Assembly (NCBI GenBank): GCA_946411205.1 | Contig: CAMKDG010000002.1 | Location: forward strand, 1-56,688 | Length of the DNA: 56,688 nt | Source: an uncultured Desulfotomaculum sp. | GTDB taxonomy: Bacteria; Bacillota; Desulfotomaculia; Desulfotomaculales; Desulfotomaculaceae | Direction of reading: 5' to 3' | Shown here: in pieces, positions 35,354 to 45,021 of the stretch | How the letters are laid out: every line of letters begins with the position of its first letter | Position numbering within the stretch: the stretch's first letter is position 1 | Notes under the pieces: generated by a model | What the model was told of the DNA's origin: nothing | The model's input: the letters and a program-made list of their open reading frames with translations, nothing else | Databases searched by the model: none | Position numbers and translations under genes: made by a program

Positions 35354-35863
35354 TTATAGTAAGCCCTCGGGCAATTCTACTTCCATTTTGCCTCCGGGCA
35401 AATCAATTTTTTTAATAATAGCTTTGAGGGCTGGTATTAATAGATCTTTTCCCTCAGGCCTTTTCACCTCATAAACGTCGTTGGCACCGGTTCTCAGGAT
35501 ATGGGAGACTGTCCCTAATTCCAACCCATTTTCATCAACCACTTTGAGTCCAATGATCTGAAACTGATAATAGCTACCTTTAGGCAGCGGTGTCAATTCT
35601 TCCGCTGTGATTTGTAACAGGGCACCCTTTAATTTCTCTGCGCTAGTCATATCTGGAATTTCTGCAAATTTTAGAATAACAAATTTTTTGTGCTCCCAGG
35701 CTTTTTCAATAGCATATTCCCGCCTCTGCCCCTTTTGTAGCACCAGAATTTTTTTCGTTTTGAAAAAACGTTCAGGAAAATCAGTAGCCGGTATCACCCG
35801 TACTTCGCCATGAACCCCCTGGGTATTGACGATTTCCCCTACCGTAATATACTGTTCTGTCAA
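35354..35863 (-). CDS. rimM: 16S rRNA processing protein RimM
   Basis: 169 residues. N-terminal RimM domain (VGEIVNTQGVHGEVRVIPAT, RFFKTKKILV) and C-terminal PRC-barrel (YYQFQIIGLKVVDENGLELG, NDVYEVKRPEGKDLLIPA). RimM binds S19 and assists 30S maturation. Overlaps ylqD by 4 bases and sits before trmD. Confidence 0.94.
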   Translation of the reverse strand: MTEQYITVGEIVNTQGVHGEVRVIPATDFPERFFKTKKILVLQKGQRREYAIEKAWEHKKFVILKFAEIPDMTSAEKLKGALLQITAEELTPLPKGSYYQFQIIGLKVVDENGLELGTVSHILRTGANDVYEVKRPEGKDLLIPALKAIIKKIDLPGGKMEVELPEGLL

Positions 35864-36279
35864 AGCGATCCCCCCGGTTGCAGCGTACGTATTTCAACGA
35901 TCTTACCGTCTTCTACGATGATTTCTGCATTCATTAATTTCTGCCAGTCATCACCTAGCTGTACCTCTACCAGGCTTTCCACCTGACCGTGCAGCACTTC
36001 GTTGCCATTCGCTAGATTAGCAACTTCTTTTATTTTATCCAACAGTTTCACTCTGGTATCCAGACGCTTTTGTTTTTCCTGTTCTATTTGCACCAGGGCC
36101 TTCTCTACACTGTTGGGATTTTTCTGAGCCAGTTCTTGCAGTCTACGATTTTGCAATTCTAACTGTTGCAGTTCCAATTCCATTTTGGCCACACCTTGCT
36201 GCAACTCCAAGGCTAAATTCTTTTTATAGCTATCGGTAATTCGAACCTTAACCACAACAGGGCGTGTAATCGTGAGCAA
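35860..36279 (-). CDS. ylqD: YlqD family protein
   Basis: 139 residues in the ylqD position between khpA and rimM. It opens with a short strand region (TITRPVVVKVRITDSYK), continues with a coiled-coil (about 25-85, rich in Gln, Glu, Leu) and ends with strands (VQLGDDWQKL...IVEDGKIVEIR). No function is known. Context and architecture support the assignment. Confidence 0.8.
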   Translation of the reverse strand: MLTITRPVVVKVRITDSYKKNLALELQQGVAKMELELQQLELQNRRLQELAQKNPNSVEKALVQIEQEKQKRLDTRVKLLDKIKEVANLANGNEVLHGQVESLVEVQLGDDWQKLMNAEIIVEDGKIVEIRTLQPGGSL

Positions 36280-36319
36280 GGAAACGTACCCCCTACGTTT
36301 AAAACTTCTAAAAGTGAAC

Positions 36320-36346
36320 GTAAAGGAGGCTGATAGCCTCCTTTAC
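36320..36346 (-). other. perfect hairpin between khpA and ylqD
   Basis: GTAAAGGAGGCT pairs with AGCCTCCTTTAC around a three-base loop, 12 bp, without a T-run directly after it. It may be an RNA-stability or attenuating element within the ribosomal operon; the arm contains a GGAGG-like sequence. Confidence 0.5.
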
Positions 36347-36448
36347 TTTACCGGGATATCCGGTTAGAAAAACTAGGTTTTCGCCGCGGCGGAAGCCTTA
36401 ATTTTTCTTATACTTTCATCATTAGAAATAGTGTATTTCCTGAAAGTG

Positions 36449-36676
36449 TTAAATAATTTCTACTACAACTTTCTTGCGCTGCTTGGTAGCAGCGGCCTTG
36501 ACCACCGAACGAATGGCTCGGGCGATACGCCCTTGCTTGCCAATCACCTTGCCCATATCTTCAGGTGCTACACGAAGTTCAACCACCACGGATCTTTCTT
36601 TTTCCACCGTGGTTACTTCGACCTGCTCCGGTTGGTCTACCAGGGCTTTGGCTAAAATCTCAACCAATTCTTTCAC
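36449..36676 (-). CDS. khpA: KhpA (YlqC) KH-domain RNA-binding protein
   Basis: 75 residues with a single KH domain: [20 protein letters not shown] then [20 protein letters not shown], the GxxG loop being GKQG. Partner of KhpB in Firmicutes, controlling small RNA and cell-wall-related mRNAs. In the standard position after rpsP. Confidence 0.93.
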   Translation of the reverse strand: MKELVEILAKALVDQPEQVEVTTVEKERSVVVELRVAPEDMGKVIGKQGRIARAIRSVVKAAATKQRKKVVVEII

Positions 36677-36699
36677 GGTTATAGACCTCCCCCGTAACC

Positions 36700-36969
36700 T
36701 TAGGCCTCTTTGCTCTTGGCCTGGCTTGGGATAATGCCGGCTTTAACAAATAAAGACTTAGCGGTCTCAGAAAGCTGAGCGCCTTTCTTAATCCAATCTT
36801 GAGCCTTAGTCTCATCAATCTTAACCACAGCAGGTTGCTTGACGGGATCGTAATAGCCAATCTCCTCAATAAAGCGACCATCGCGAGGGGAACGGGAGTC
36901 GGCAACTACTATACGGTAAAAGGGGTTTTTCTTGGCCCCCATACGTCTCAGACGAATTTTTACAGCCAC
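36700..36969 (-). CDS. rpsP: 30S ribosomal protein S16
   Basis: 89 residues: [59 protein letters not shown]. Normal length; the final residues SQAKSKEA are a short basic tail. Lies between ffh and khpA in the usual Firmicute order. Confidence 0.97.
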   Translation of the reverse strand: MAVKIRLRRMGAKKNPFYRIVVADSRSPRDGRFIEEIGYYDPVKQPAVVKIDETKAQDWIKKGAQLSETAKSLFVKAGIIPSQAKSKEA

Positions 36970-37022
36970 TTGTTATTTCACCTCCTTAAACAGGTTTAAA
37001 ATCTATGTTGGTAAGAACAAAT

Positions 37023-38363
37023 TTATTGCAAGAATGGTAATTTCATTTTGCCCTTTTTGCCGCCTTTGGTCATGTTGGAGATTTGTTTCATCATTTTTCT
37101 TGTCTGCTCAAACTGTTTTAGGAGCTGGTTAACATCCTGCACCCTGGTACCACTGCCCCGGGCAATCCGCTTTTTACGGCTGCCATCAATTTTTTCGGGG
37201 TGTTGGCGTTCCCAGACAGTCATGGAATAAATGATGGCTTCTACCTGCCCCATCTCTTTTTCATCCACCTGCTGATCCTTCAATTGCTTGGTCAATTTAC
37301 CCATGCCAGGAATCATACCTAAAACCTGTTCCAGGGGACCTAATTTCTTCACTTGCTGCATCTGCTCTAAAAAGTCTTCCAGGTTAAATTCTGCCTGGCG
37401 AATTTTCTTATTTAGCTTGGCAGCCTGTTCTGCATCAAAATTGGCTTGGGCCTTCTCAATCAAAGTCAGTACATCACCCATGCCTAGGATACGATCAGCC
37501 ATGCGATCTGGATGGAAGGGCTCCAAAGCATCTAACTTCTCGCCCATACCAGCAAATTTAATCGGTGTGCCGGTTACCTTACGTACCGAGAGAGCCGCCC
37601 CACCTCGGGCATCACCGTCCAGCTTGGTCATGATAATACCGTCTAGACCTAGCTTTTGATTAAAAGTATCTGCCACATTCACGGCTTCCTGACCAGTCAT
37701 GGCATCCACCACCAGTAGGATTTCGTGTGGCTTTACAGTACCCTTAATATTGGCCAACTCATCCATTAACTCTTCGTTAATGTGCAGACGACCCGCGGTA
37801 TCAATAATGACTAAATCTCTGCCTGTGCTGTTGGCATTTTCCACAGCACTCTGCGCAATCTTGACAGGGTTCTCTTGACCCATGCTGAAAACGGGAATTT
37901 TCAGTTGCTCACCTAGTACTTGAAGCTGCTTAATGGCCGCAGGACGGTAAATATCACCAGCCACCAACAGAGGACGACGTCCTTGTTTACTTAACAGTTT
38001 GGCCAACTTACCCGCTGTGGTGGTTTTACCAGCCCCCTGTAAACCGACCAACATAATAATTGTAGGTGGTTTTGAGGCAATATTAATTTTAGCCTGGGTA
38101 CCCCCCAGCAGTTCAGTTAACTCATCCTTAACAATCTTAATAACCTGTTGGGCTGGACTAAGGCTCTCCAGCACATCCTGACCAATAGCCCGTTCCTTTA
38201 CCTGGGCCACAAATTCCTTAACAACCTTGAAGTTAACGTCTGCTTCCAGGAGAGCCATCTTGACTTCCCGCATGGCTTGGCTAACATCATCTTCCGTAAT
38301 GCGTCCTTTGCCTTTAAGGGATTTAAAAATATCATCCAGGCGTTCGCCCAAACCTTTAAACAT
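37023..38363 (-). CDS. ffh: signal recognition particle protein Ffh (SRP54)
   Basis: 446 residues. N domain, then the G domain with GLQGAGKTTTAGKLAK (G1), [13 protein letters not shown] (G3) and TKLDGDARGG (G4), followed by the methionine-rich M domain (LGMIPGMGKLTKQ; RQHPEKIDGSRKKRIARGSGT). It binds signal peptides and 4.5S/6S-type SRP RNA and docks to FtsY, encoded 10 kb away here. Last about 20 residues are Met/Lys rich, as usual. Confidence 0.97.
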   Translation of the reverse strand: MFKGLGERLDDIFKSLKGKGRITEDDVSQAMREVKMALLEADVNFKVVKEFVAQVKERAIGQDVLESLSPAQQVIKIVKDELTELLGGTQAKINIASKPPTIIMLVGLQGAGKTTTAGKLAKLLSKQGRRPLLVAGDIYRPAAIKQLQVLGEQLKIPVFSMGQENPVKIAQSAVENANSTGRDLVIIDTAGRLHINEELMDELANIKGTVKPHEILLVVDAMTGQEAVNVADTFNQKLGLDGIIMTKLDGDARGGAALSVRKVTGTPIKFAGMGEKLDALEPFHPDRMADRILGMGDVLTLIEKAQANFDAEQAAKLNKKIRQAEFNLEDFLEQMQQVKKLGPLEQVLGMIPGMGKLTKQLKDQQVDEKEMGQVEAIIYSMTVWERQHPEKIDGSRKKRIARGSGTRVQDVNQLLKQFEQTRKMMKQISNMTKGGKKGKMKLPFLQ

Positions 38364-38414
38364 ACTCAGTGCCTCCTTCCCCTAGGAAATAATCGGGAAC
38401 CAGAACTGCTCCTA

Positions 38415-38768
38415 TTAAAATCGCTGCCAATTGTCCAACACTGATTGCAATATCCCTTTAGCTTTATCCAGACCATCGGGTACAACACCCGTCTGGTAGT
38501 CATGTATGAGGGTTACTATTTCTTCCAGTGATCGATAATCACCACTTAGTTTCCTTACCAATCCCAGTTTCTCTTCGTATGTATTGAGGATTTGTTCGGC
38601 TCTTTTTAAAGTATCGTGAACCGCTTGACGAGTTACAGCAAACTGTTCAGCAATTTCACCCAGGGACCAATCATCCCCATAATATAGCTCAACAAATTTC
38701 TGCTGTCTCTCTGTAAGCAGACTGCCGTAAAAATCGAAAAGAAGATTTATTTTATGGAACTCTTTCAA
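38415..38768 (-). CDS. ylxM: YlxM/p13-like DNA-binding protein
   Basis: 117 residues, sigma-factor region 4-like helix-turn-helix: LLTERQQKFVELYYGDDWSL, GEIAEQFAVTRQAVHDTLKR. YlxM is usually directly upstream of ffh, as here. It stimulates the SRP system in some streptococci; otherwise its role is poorly known. First gene of the operon, under a strong promoter. Confidence 0.9.
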   Translation of the reverse strand: MKEFHKINLLFDFYGSLLTERQQKFVELYYGDDWSLGEIAEQFAVTRQAVHDTLKRAEQILNTYEEKLGLVRKLSGDYRSLEEIVTLIHDYQTGVVPDGLDKAKGILQSVLDNWQRF

Positions 38769-38822
38769 GTGTACTCACCCTTTTTTATGGTATAAAGGAC
38801 TTTCACTTTACAGACATTTATT

Positions 38823-38851
38823 ATTTTACAAAAATCTTGTCTTGCTGTCAA
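38823..38851 (-). promoter_or_regulatory. sigma-A-type promoter of the ylxM-ffh operon
   Basis: Minus-strand TTGACA and TAAAAT with a 17-base spacer, about 55 bases before the ylxM start. Confidence 0.8.
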
Positions 38852-38965
38852 GGGATAGTAGCTGACGGTTGATGGAATCTTTTAACTGTCCGTTAAATCT
38901 TTGTGCTATTTCCCCTGCCCGTCCACATACTTTATTACAAGGAATTTCTATGGGAGGTGCGAGAA

Positions 38966-40384
38966 TTGTCCCAACAAAACTGCCAATGTGGCTGTTGTGG
39001 TTTAATGGGCTTTGAGCAAGCCTTGGCATTACCAAAGGAGCAAATAAAAGAGCTGCACAGCCAGTATCTCAATGCCAGCTTGGTTACACTGTTAAGCCTA
39101 ATAAATTTTGATGCTCCTTTTGTTGCCGCCAGCGGTGTCTCTGTTTACGATGCCGCGGGTAATGAGTACCTGGATTTTCTAGGTGGTTACGGTGCCTTGA
39201 ACCTTGGCCATAATCATCCGGAAATTTATGCTGCTTTACAAAAGGTACAGTCATTACCCAATATTCTCCAGGCCTCGCTAAGTGGTATCAGTGCGGCTCT
39301 GGCCCATAATTTAGCACACCTGGCACCGGGTCAGCTCAAACGCAGTTTTTTCTGTAACAGTGGAGCAGAAGCCGTGGAAGGGGCCTTAAAGCTTTCTCGG
39401 ATCGCCACGGGTCGCCAAAAATTTATCTATTGCCATAACTCTTTTCATGGTAAAACCTTTGGCGCTCTCTCGGTAACCGGTAGAGAAAAATATCAGGCCC
39501 CTTTCCAGCCGTTACTTTCACAAACGCTAGCTGTTCCCTATGGGGATCTCACTGCCCTAGAGCAGGCCTTAGCCCCTGGTGATGCTGCTGCTTTCATTGT
39601 AGAACCGATTCAAGGAGAAGGAGGCATTGTGGTGCCACCTCCTGGTTATCTAGCCAAGGCGAAAAGAAAATGTGCAAAGTCAGGAACTTTATTCATTGCC
39701 GATGAAGTACAAACAGGCTTTGGCCGTACCGGAGATTTCTTTGCTTGCCAAGCGGAAGATGTCGTACCGGATATTCTTTGTATAGCTAAGTCCCTGGGAG
39801 GTGGCGTTATGCCCATGGGGGCCTATCTAACCAATGATGAAATCTGGCGTAAAGCCTATGGCACCATGGAGAAATCTCTTTTGCATACCTCTACCTTTGG
39901 CGGCAATACAGCAGCCTGCGCTGCTGCTTTAAAAACCATTGAGATCATTGTAGATCAGAATTTAGTCCAGCAGGCCAAAGATAAGGGAACTTATTTTCTC
40001 AGGGAATTAAAAAAATTAAAAGAGGAATATCCTCTGCTGAAGGATGTTCGCGGTCGTGGACTGATGATCGGTTTGGAATTCCAACAACCCCCCACGGGTG
40101 GAAAGAAATACTCTTTTACATTTACCATGAATGTAGTCAATAAACTGGCTCAGGAATACATGGGCAGTCTTGTCGCCGGAGAACTTTTAAACAAGCACCG
40201 GATTATTACCGCCTACACCTTAAATAATCCCAATGTTATTCGTCTAGAGCCACCCCTTACCGTTACCCAGGAGCAACTGGATCGGGTTTTAACCGCCCTA
40301 AAAAGTATTTTGTCCAGTCATTCAGGCTTCCTAAGCATGGTTGGTTCCAGTGCCAAAAACGTTTTGTTAAATATGAAAAAATAA
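38966..40384 (+). CDS. class III PLP-dependent aminotransferase (putrescine/ornithine type)
   Basis: 472 residues. Motifs: DAAGNEYLDFLGGYGALNLG, FFCNSGAEAVEGALKLSR, FHGKTFGALSVTG, IVEPIQGEGGIVVPPPGY, FIADEVQTGFGRTGDFFA and the PLP lysine in CIAKSLGGGVMPMGAY. The N-terminal block ahead of the core (QALALPKEQIKELHSQYLNA) and DFLGGYGALNLGHNHP agree with the putrescine aminotransferase subgroup, but substrate specificity is not certain. Start is TTG after GGGAGGTG; a longer reading has no ribosome binding site. The N terminus has QNCQCGCCG, a small Cys cluster of unknown meaning. Divergent from ylxM. Confidence 0.85.
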   Translation: MSQQNCQCGCCGLMGFEQALALPKEQIKELHSQYLNASLVTLLSLINFDAPFVAASGVSVYDAAGNEYLDFLGGYGALNLGHNHPEIYAALQKVQSLPNILQASLSGISAALAHNLAHLAPGQLKRSFFCNSGAEAVEGALKLSRIATGRQKFIYCHNSFHGKTFGALSVTGREKYQAPFQPLLSQTLAVPYGDLTALEQALAPGDAAAFIVEPIQGEGGIVVPPPGYLAKAKRKCAKSGTLFIADEVQTGFGRTGDFFACQAEDVVPDILCIAKSLGGGVMPMGAYLTNDEIWRKAYGTMEKSLLHTSTFGGNTAACAAALKTIEIIVDQNLVQQAKDKGTYFLRELKKLKEEYPLLKDVRGRGLMIGLEFQQPPTGGKKYSFTFTMNVVNKLAQEYMGSLVAGELLNKHRIITAYTLNNPNVIRLEPPLTVTQEQLDRVLTALKSILSSHSGFLSMVGSSAKNVLLNMKK

Positions 40385-40390
40385 GTGTAT

Positions 40391-40416
40391 GCCGTCACCC
40401 CAAGGATGACGGCTTT
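40391..40416 (+). terminator. terminator after class III aminotransferase gene
   Basis: GCCGTCA / TGACGGC stem with a nine-base loop followed by TTTA. The T-run is short, so termination may be partial. Confidence 0.55.
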
Positions 40417-40469
40417 ACTATGAAGGTAGGAACTATGGTAAAATAAAGAAAAACCCACGGAGGAACGCT

Positions 40470-41630
40470 ATGCTTAACCCATTTGGTAAGCCACTGGAAC
40501 AGCTGGAAGAGGCGGACCTGGACAGATTAATAGACGAAGAAATTTCCGAAGGAATCTATGTAGAATACAAAGAAGACTTTCCTACCCATCTAGCTAAGAT
40601 TGTGGCCAGTTTTGCCAATACTTTTGGTGGCTGGATTGTTATCGGTGCCAATGCCCGCAACCCAAGCAATGTACCCACGTCCTTTCCAGGTATTGATACT
40701 TCTCATGATCCCAAGGATCGATTCAGAAATATCTGCCAGGGCAACATTACTCCGGTACCCTTATTCTCTTCTAAACTAATTCTCAAATCAGACAATAAAA
40801 GCCGGGGTATTCTGGTGGTGCGCATTCCCGAAAGTACCTACCCGCCACATTTAACCAAAGACGGGCGTATTTACCGGCGCAATATGGAAGGTTCCGACCC
40901 GATGGCTGAAACGGACCGCCATATCCTTGATCGCCTCTTCGAAAAAACAAAGCTTAATAAAACCGAGGTAAAAGCCTTTATTACCAGAAAACTGCAAAAG
41001 AGTGACCAAAGTGAAGTTCTCTTTAAAGTGGTATGTTGTCCGGTGCCCTTAAACCTTAAGCTAATCGACCCCTTCTTTGTGCCTGAGCGGATTTCCCGCC
41101 TAAAAAAAATGGCCAGGAATATCTGGAAGAATACCCTGCCCCGGAATATTCGTTTTGAACCGGAAGGCTTTGCCTTCGAAGGTGGTGATCACCGGCTGGA
41201 AATTCTGCGCTCCGGTGTTATTACCTATGTTTGCCCTATCCCCACCGCGGTTAAGACCATTGACCGGGAGGATGAGCCTCACCAGTTGGCTTTTCTCGAC
41301 TATCTGGCAGTGCAGGTAGCTCTGCTGCGCACCATCAAACTAACTAGGGAAGTCTACCGTTTTACCGGCTATATGGGTTTATTTGTACCTAAGGTGGCTC
41401 TGGAAAACATTCAAGGTAAAGGGCTGGATGACCCCAAATTCTTAAACTTCTACAAAAACTTCCCACAACCCGAGTGTAAATATGCCGATATCATACTACC
41501 CTACGGCTTTACTCCTCAGGAGGCCAAAACTATGGAAAATCCAAGGCAAGTGGCTGACCCGCTGTTAGGATATATCTATCGCTGCTTTGGCTTTGAAGCA
41601 TTGGATACGCACTCGCTCGCCCGGAGTTGA
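40470..41630 (+). CDS. AlbA_2/Schlafen-type putative DNA-binding protein
   Basis: 386 residues. The N-terminal about 130 residues form an AlbA_2 (Schlafen) domain: GIYVEYKEDFPTHLAKIVAS, FANTFGGWIVIGANARN, RGILVVRIPES, PPHLTKDGRIYRRN. The family has an ATP-binding or nuclease-related fold and is often found in transcriptional regulators and phage-defence systems. The remaining about 250 residues are not recognised. ACGGAGGAACG precedes the ATG. Role cannot be inferred from the neighbours. Confidence 0.8.
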   Translation: MLNPFGKPLEQLEEADLDRLIDEEISEGIYVEYKEDFPTHLAKIVASFANTFGGWIVIGANARNPSNVPTSFPGIDTSHDPKDRFRNICQGNITPVPLFSSKLILKSDNKSRGILVVRIPESTYPPHLTKDGRIYRRNMEGSDPMAETDRHILDRLFEKTKLNKTEVKAFITRKLQKSDQSEVLFKVVCCPVPLNLKLIDPFFVPERISRLKKMARNIWKNTLPRNIRFEPEGFAFEGGDHRLEILRSGVITYVCPIPTAVKTIDREDEPHQLAFLDYLAVQVALLRTIKLTREVYRFTGYMGLFVPKVALENIQGKGLDDPKFLNFYKNFPQPECKYADIILPYGFTPQEAKTMENPRQVADPLLGYIYRCFGFEALDTHSLARS

Positions 41631-41669
41631 GGATAGCTGCCAGCAATCTTCTATGAACCGGTGTTAGAT

Positions 41670-41721
41670 ACTAAAAATAGTAGCACAGACCACAGCCATG
41701 GTTTGTGCTACTATTTTTAGT
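41670..41721. terminator. bidirectional terminator between AlbA_2 gene and mtaD
   Basis: ACTAAAAATAGTAGCACAGA and CC pair with GGTTTGTGCTACTATTTTTA and GT, 22 bp with one G-U, loop of eight bases. Confidence 0.8.
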
Positions 41722-41739
41722 AGTAGAAGTGGAGGAAAG

Positions 41740-43044
41740 TTACTTCTCACCCGCCAGCCTTGCCGCCCGCGTTCTTACTTCATACATCACGCGCTCTTCA
41801 TCGATGGTCAACACCAAGCGATCCTGCATAATAACTTTACCATCAATGATAACCGTGCTCACATCAGAAGCATTAGCAGAATAGGCAATGTTCGCCACCA
41901 GGTTATGTTGAGGACACATATGAGGTTCTCTGGTATCAATTAGAATAATATCTCCTCGCATACCCTCTTTAATTAAACCTACCCGGTCTCCCAACCCCAT
42001 ACATAATGCCCCGTCTATGGTGGCCATTTGCAAGGCCCGGTAAGCCGGCACGACTTCCGGATTCATGGTGGCAACCTTTTGCAAGAAGGAACCAACCCTG
42101 AGTTCTTCCAGCATATCCAGGTTGTTATTACTGGCAGTCCCGTCGGTACCAATCCCTACCGTTGCCCCCAAATCAATTAGCTTGGCCACAGGAGCGATGC
42201 CACTGGCCAGTTTCATGTTACTCTGGGGATTATAGGCAATGCCCATGGCCTTTTGGGCCAAAATCTCCAGTTCCTCTTCATCTAGATGAACACAGTGGGC
42301 AGCCAAGACGGGAAACTTAAATAAACCTAAGCTATCCAAATGTTTCACCGGTGTTTGGCCATACTGTTTCTTAATATCTGCGACCTCAGTAAGGGTTTCC
42401 GCTACATGAATATTGATACCCAGTTTCAGTTTCGCTGCTAGATTCATGACCTTATCCAAATATTCCGGAGGGCAGGTATAGGGTGCATGGGGACCAAGCA
42501 TAACGGTGATTCGCCCGTTCGCTTTACCGTTCCAGGTCCTGGCTAAATCCTCTGCCGCTGCTAGGGCGTTATCTGCATTGGGGGAGATGCCAATCATCCC
42601 CCTGGATAGCATAGCCCGCATACCAGTCTGCTCAACTGCTCTGGCCACACTATGCATAAAATCATACATGTCGCCAAAACAGGTGGTGCCGGACTTGATC
42701 ATTTCTAAACAAGCCAGCATGGCTCCCCAGTAAATATCTTCACTGGTCATTTTGCCCTCAAAGGGCCAGATTTTTTCCGATAACCACTGCATCAAAGGTA
42801 AATCATCTGCATAGCCCCTGAGCAGAGTCATGGATGCATGGGTGTGACAGTTGACAAAGCCAGGCATTGCTACCTGTCCGTCGGCCTCAATGATTTCATC
42901 CATATCAAAGGAACCGGATGCCGACCCTGGAAGTCCCACATGGGTGATCCACCCGTCTTCAATTAATATTTCGCCGATATCAATGATGGCATCCGGGCCT
43001 TCCATCGTTAGGATTGTCGCCCCGCGGATCAGTAGCTTCTTCAA
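41740..43044 (-). CDS. mtaD: 5-methylthioadenosine/S-adenosylhomocysteine deaminase
   Basis: 434 residues, amidohydrolase family. Metal and catalytic motifs: GFVNCHTHASMTLLRGYADD (HxH), NIHVAETLTEV (His), LAAHCVHLDEEE (His), and GIGTDGTASNNNLDML (Asp). Family members deaminate MTA and SAH to the inosine forms MTI and SIH. It is the last gene of the salvage operon, 36 bases after the aldolase gene. Pairing with ahcY and a 6-oxopurine-type phosphorylase suggests a deamination-first route. Confidence 0.9.
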   Translation of the reverse strand: MKKLLIRGATILTMEGPDAIIDIGEILIEDGWITHVGLPGSASGSFDMDEIIEADGQVAMPGFVNCHTHASMTLLRGYADDLPLMQWLSEKIWPFEGKMTSEDIYWGAMLACLEMIKSGTTCFGDMYDFMHSVARAVEQTGMRAMLSRGMIGISPNADNALAAAEDLARTWNGKANGRITVMLGPHAPYTCPPEYLDKVMNLAAKLKLGINIHVAETLTEVADIKKQYGQTPVKHLDSLGLFKFPVLAAHCVHLDEEELEILAQKAMGIAYNPQSNMKLASGIAPVAKLIDLGATVGIGTDGTASNNNLDMLEELRVGSFLQKVATMNPEVVPAYRALQMATIDGALCMGLGDRVGLIKEGMRGDIILIDTREPHMCPQHNLVANIAYSANASDVSTVIIDGKVIMQDRLVLTIDEERVMYEVRTRAARLAGEK

Positions 43045-43080
43045 AATTCATCTCTCCTACTCTACCCCTTAGGGTGCACT

Positions 43081-43740
43081 CTATTTTTTAGGCTGTCCAT
43101 AAGAATTTCGGTAAACTTGGCTTAATGTTAATACATCCTGATCTGGGATAATCACTGGCTTTCCCAGGTTCCGAGCCCAGGCGTAAATTTTAGCAGACTT
43201 TTCCACCACCTGGCAGACGGTAAAAGCCTCATCCACATGGCGGCCAACCCCCACCAACCCATGATTGGCCATTAAAACAGCGTAACGATCGCCCAGTGCT
43301 GCCACCACATGCTGAGCTAATTCTTCCGTCCCCGGGAGGGCATACTCCGCCACTGCCACGGCTCCTCCCACCAACATAGCAGCATCTTCCACCACTGGCG
43401 GTATCGGCTCACGGACCACAGCAAAGGCCGTCGCCACTTCGCTATGGGTATGCACCACACCAGCTACATCACGCCGTGCTTGGTAGATAGCCAAATGCAG
43501 CGGTGCTTCACTGGAGGGTTTACGATCACCCTCCAGTATCTTACCCTGTAGGTCTAATACCACTATATCGGAGGACTGAAGGTTGGCATAGTCCATCCCG
43601 CTGGGAGTGATGACCATTACACCTTCCTGGTGCACCAAAGCAGAGATATTACCCCAAGTACCCGCTACCAGTCCACTGGTCAGCATTTTTTTACCGAGTT
43701 CCGCTACCTTTAGCCTGGCCTTTTCGATTGCAACACTCAT
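43081..43740 (-). CDS. class II aldolase (Ald2/fuculose-phosphate aldolase family)
   Basis: 219 residues. Zn-binding His residues are visible in GVVHTHSEVATAFA and LMANHGLVGVG, and the catalytic Glu in KPSSEAPLHLAIY; WGNISAL and ITPSGMDY form the phosphate site. Class II aldolases of this type next to mtnP and mtnA cleave 5-methylthioribulose-1-phosphate or 5-deoxyribulose-1-phosphate to DHAP and an aldehyde (the DHAP shunt); that role here is inference from context. Start MSVAIEKARL has GGGGGAG upstream. Lies between ahcY and mtaD. Confidence 0.85.
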   Translation of the reverse strand: MSVAIEKARLKVAELGKKMLTSGLVAGTWGNISALVHQEGVMVITPSGMDYANLQSSDIVVLDLQGKILEGDRKPSSEAPLHLAIYQARRDVAGVVHTHSEVATAFAVVREPIPPVVEDAAMLVGGAVAVAEYALPGTEELAQHVVAALGDRYAVLMANHGLVGVGRHVDEAFTVCQVVEKSAKIYAWARNLGKPVIIPDQDVLTLSQVYRNSYGQPKK

Positions 43741-43754
43741 TGTTACTCCCCCGC

Positions 43755-45011
43755 TTAGGTGGTGTGGTTCCATTCGTTAATATAGGCTTGTTGTTCCGGT
43801 GTCAGGGAATCAATGGTAACTCCCAGGGAATTTAACTTAATGTTGGCCACACGGTCATCAATTTCCTTGGGCACTACATAAACCTGCTTGGTCAATGCTT
43901 TAGCATTCTCCAGGACATATTTAGCACTTAACGCCTGTAAAGCAAAGGACATGTCCATGATTTCGGCAGGATGTCCATCCCCTGCTGCCAGATTCACTAA
44001 ACGCCCTTCTGCCAACAAATAAATCTTTCTACCATCCTGTAAGGTGAATTCTTCAATGTCTTTTCTCACAATACGACGGGAGACTGCGACCTTCGCTAAA
44101 TCATATTTATTAACTTCAACATCGAAATGTCCGGCATTACATAGAATGGCTCCGTCTTGCATTAATTCATAGTGATTACGGGTAAATACATCTTTACAAC
44201 CAGTTACGGTAATAAAGATATCTCCTAATTTGGCAGCTTCCAAACTGTTCATGGGATGGAAACCATCCATATAGGCTTCAATGGCCTTGACCGGATCCAC
44301 TTCCGTAACAATAACCTTCGCGCCCATTCCTTTGGCCCGCATAGCAATCCCTTTACCACACCAACCATAACCTGCCACCACCACAGTCTTACCGGCAATA
44401 ATTAAGTTGGTGGTCCGCATAATACCCGACCAAACGGATTCACCAGTCCCGTAGCGGTTATCAAACAGATATTTGCATTGGGCATCATTAACGGCCATCA
44501 TGGGGAAACGCAAGTCTCCTTGCTTGGCTAGAGAACGTAAGCGCAGTACGCCGGTGGTAGTTTCTTCACAACCACCGATAACTTTAGCCGCTACTTCGGT
44601 CCTCTCGGTATGCAAAAGCTGCACCACATCACCACCGTCATCAATGACGATGTCCGGTTGATCGTCAATTAGATGTAAAAGGTGATCTTTATATTCTTCA
44701 TCGGTGGCATTGTACCAGGAATAGACATTGAGACCTGCCACTGCTAAGGCAGCAGCCACATCATCTTGGGTAGAAAGTGGGTTAGACCCGGCAATGGAGA
44801 CCTCTGCTCCACCGGCCTTTAATACTTCAGCCAAATAAGCAGTTTTAGCTTCCAGGTGAATACTCACCGCCACCCGGTAGCCTTTAAAGGGCTGCTCCTT
44901 CTCAAACTGCTCACGGATAACGTTTAATACCGGCATATGTTGACGAACCCAATCAATTTTTAAACGTCCGGCCGGAGCTAAGGTAATATCTCGAATAATA
45001 GAATTGGACAT
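43755..45011 (-). CDS. ahcY: S-adenosylhomocysteine (or S-inosylhomocysteine) hydrolase
   Basis: 418 residues. The family features are VSIHLEAKTAYLAEVLKAGG, GSNPLSTQDDVAAAL, VIDDGGDVV, the NAD-binding VVVAGYGWCGKGIAMRAKG, and the C-terminal YVVPKEIDDRVAN. The HLEAKTA variant resembles the archaeal and Thermotoga type; some archaeal members act on S-inosylhomocysteine. With a deaminase in the same operon, either substrate is possible. Start MSNSIIRDIT follows AGGAGG by six bases; a longer reading has no such site. Confidence 0.92.
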   Translation of the reverse strand: MSNSIIRDITLAPAGRLKIDWVRQHMPVLNVIREQFEKEQPFKGYRVAVSIHLEAKTAYLAEVLKAGGAEVSIAGSNPLSTQDDVAAALAVAGLNVYSWYNATDEEYKDHLLHLIDDQPDIVIDDGGDVVQLLHTERTEVAAKVIGGCEETTTGVLRLRSLAKQGDLRFPMMAVNDAQCKYLFDNRYGTGESVWSGIMRTTNLIIAGKTVVVAGYGWCGKGIAMRAKGMGAKVIVTEVDPVKAIEAYMDGFHPMNSLEAAKLGDIFITVTGCKDVFTRNHYELMQDGAILCNAGHFDVEVNKYDLAKVAVSRRIVRKDIEEFTLQDGRKIYLLAEGRLVNLAAGDGHPAEIMDMSFALQALSAKYVLENAKALTKQVYVVPKEIDDRVANIKLNSLGVTIDSLTPEQQAYINEWNHTT

Positions 45012-45021
45012 GTTTTGCCTC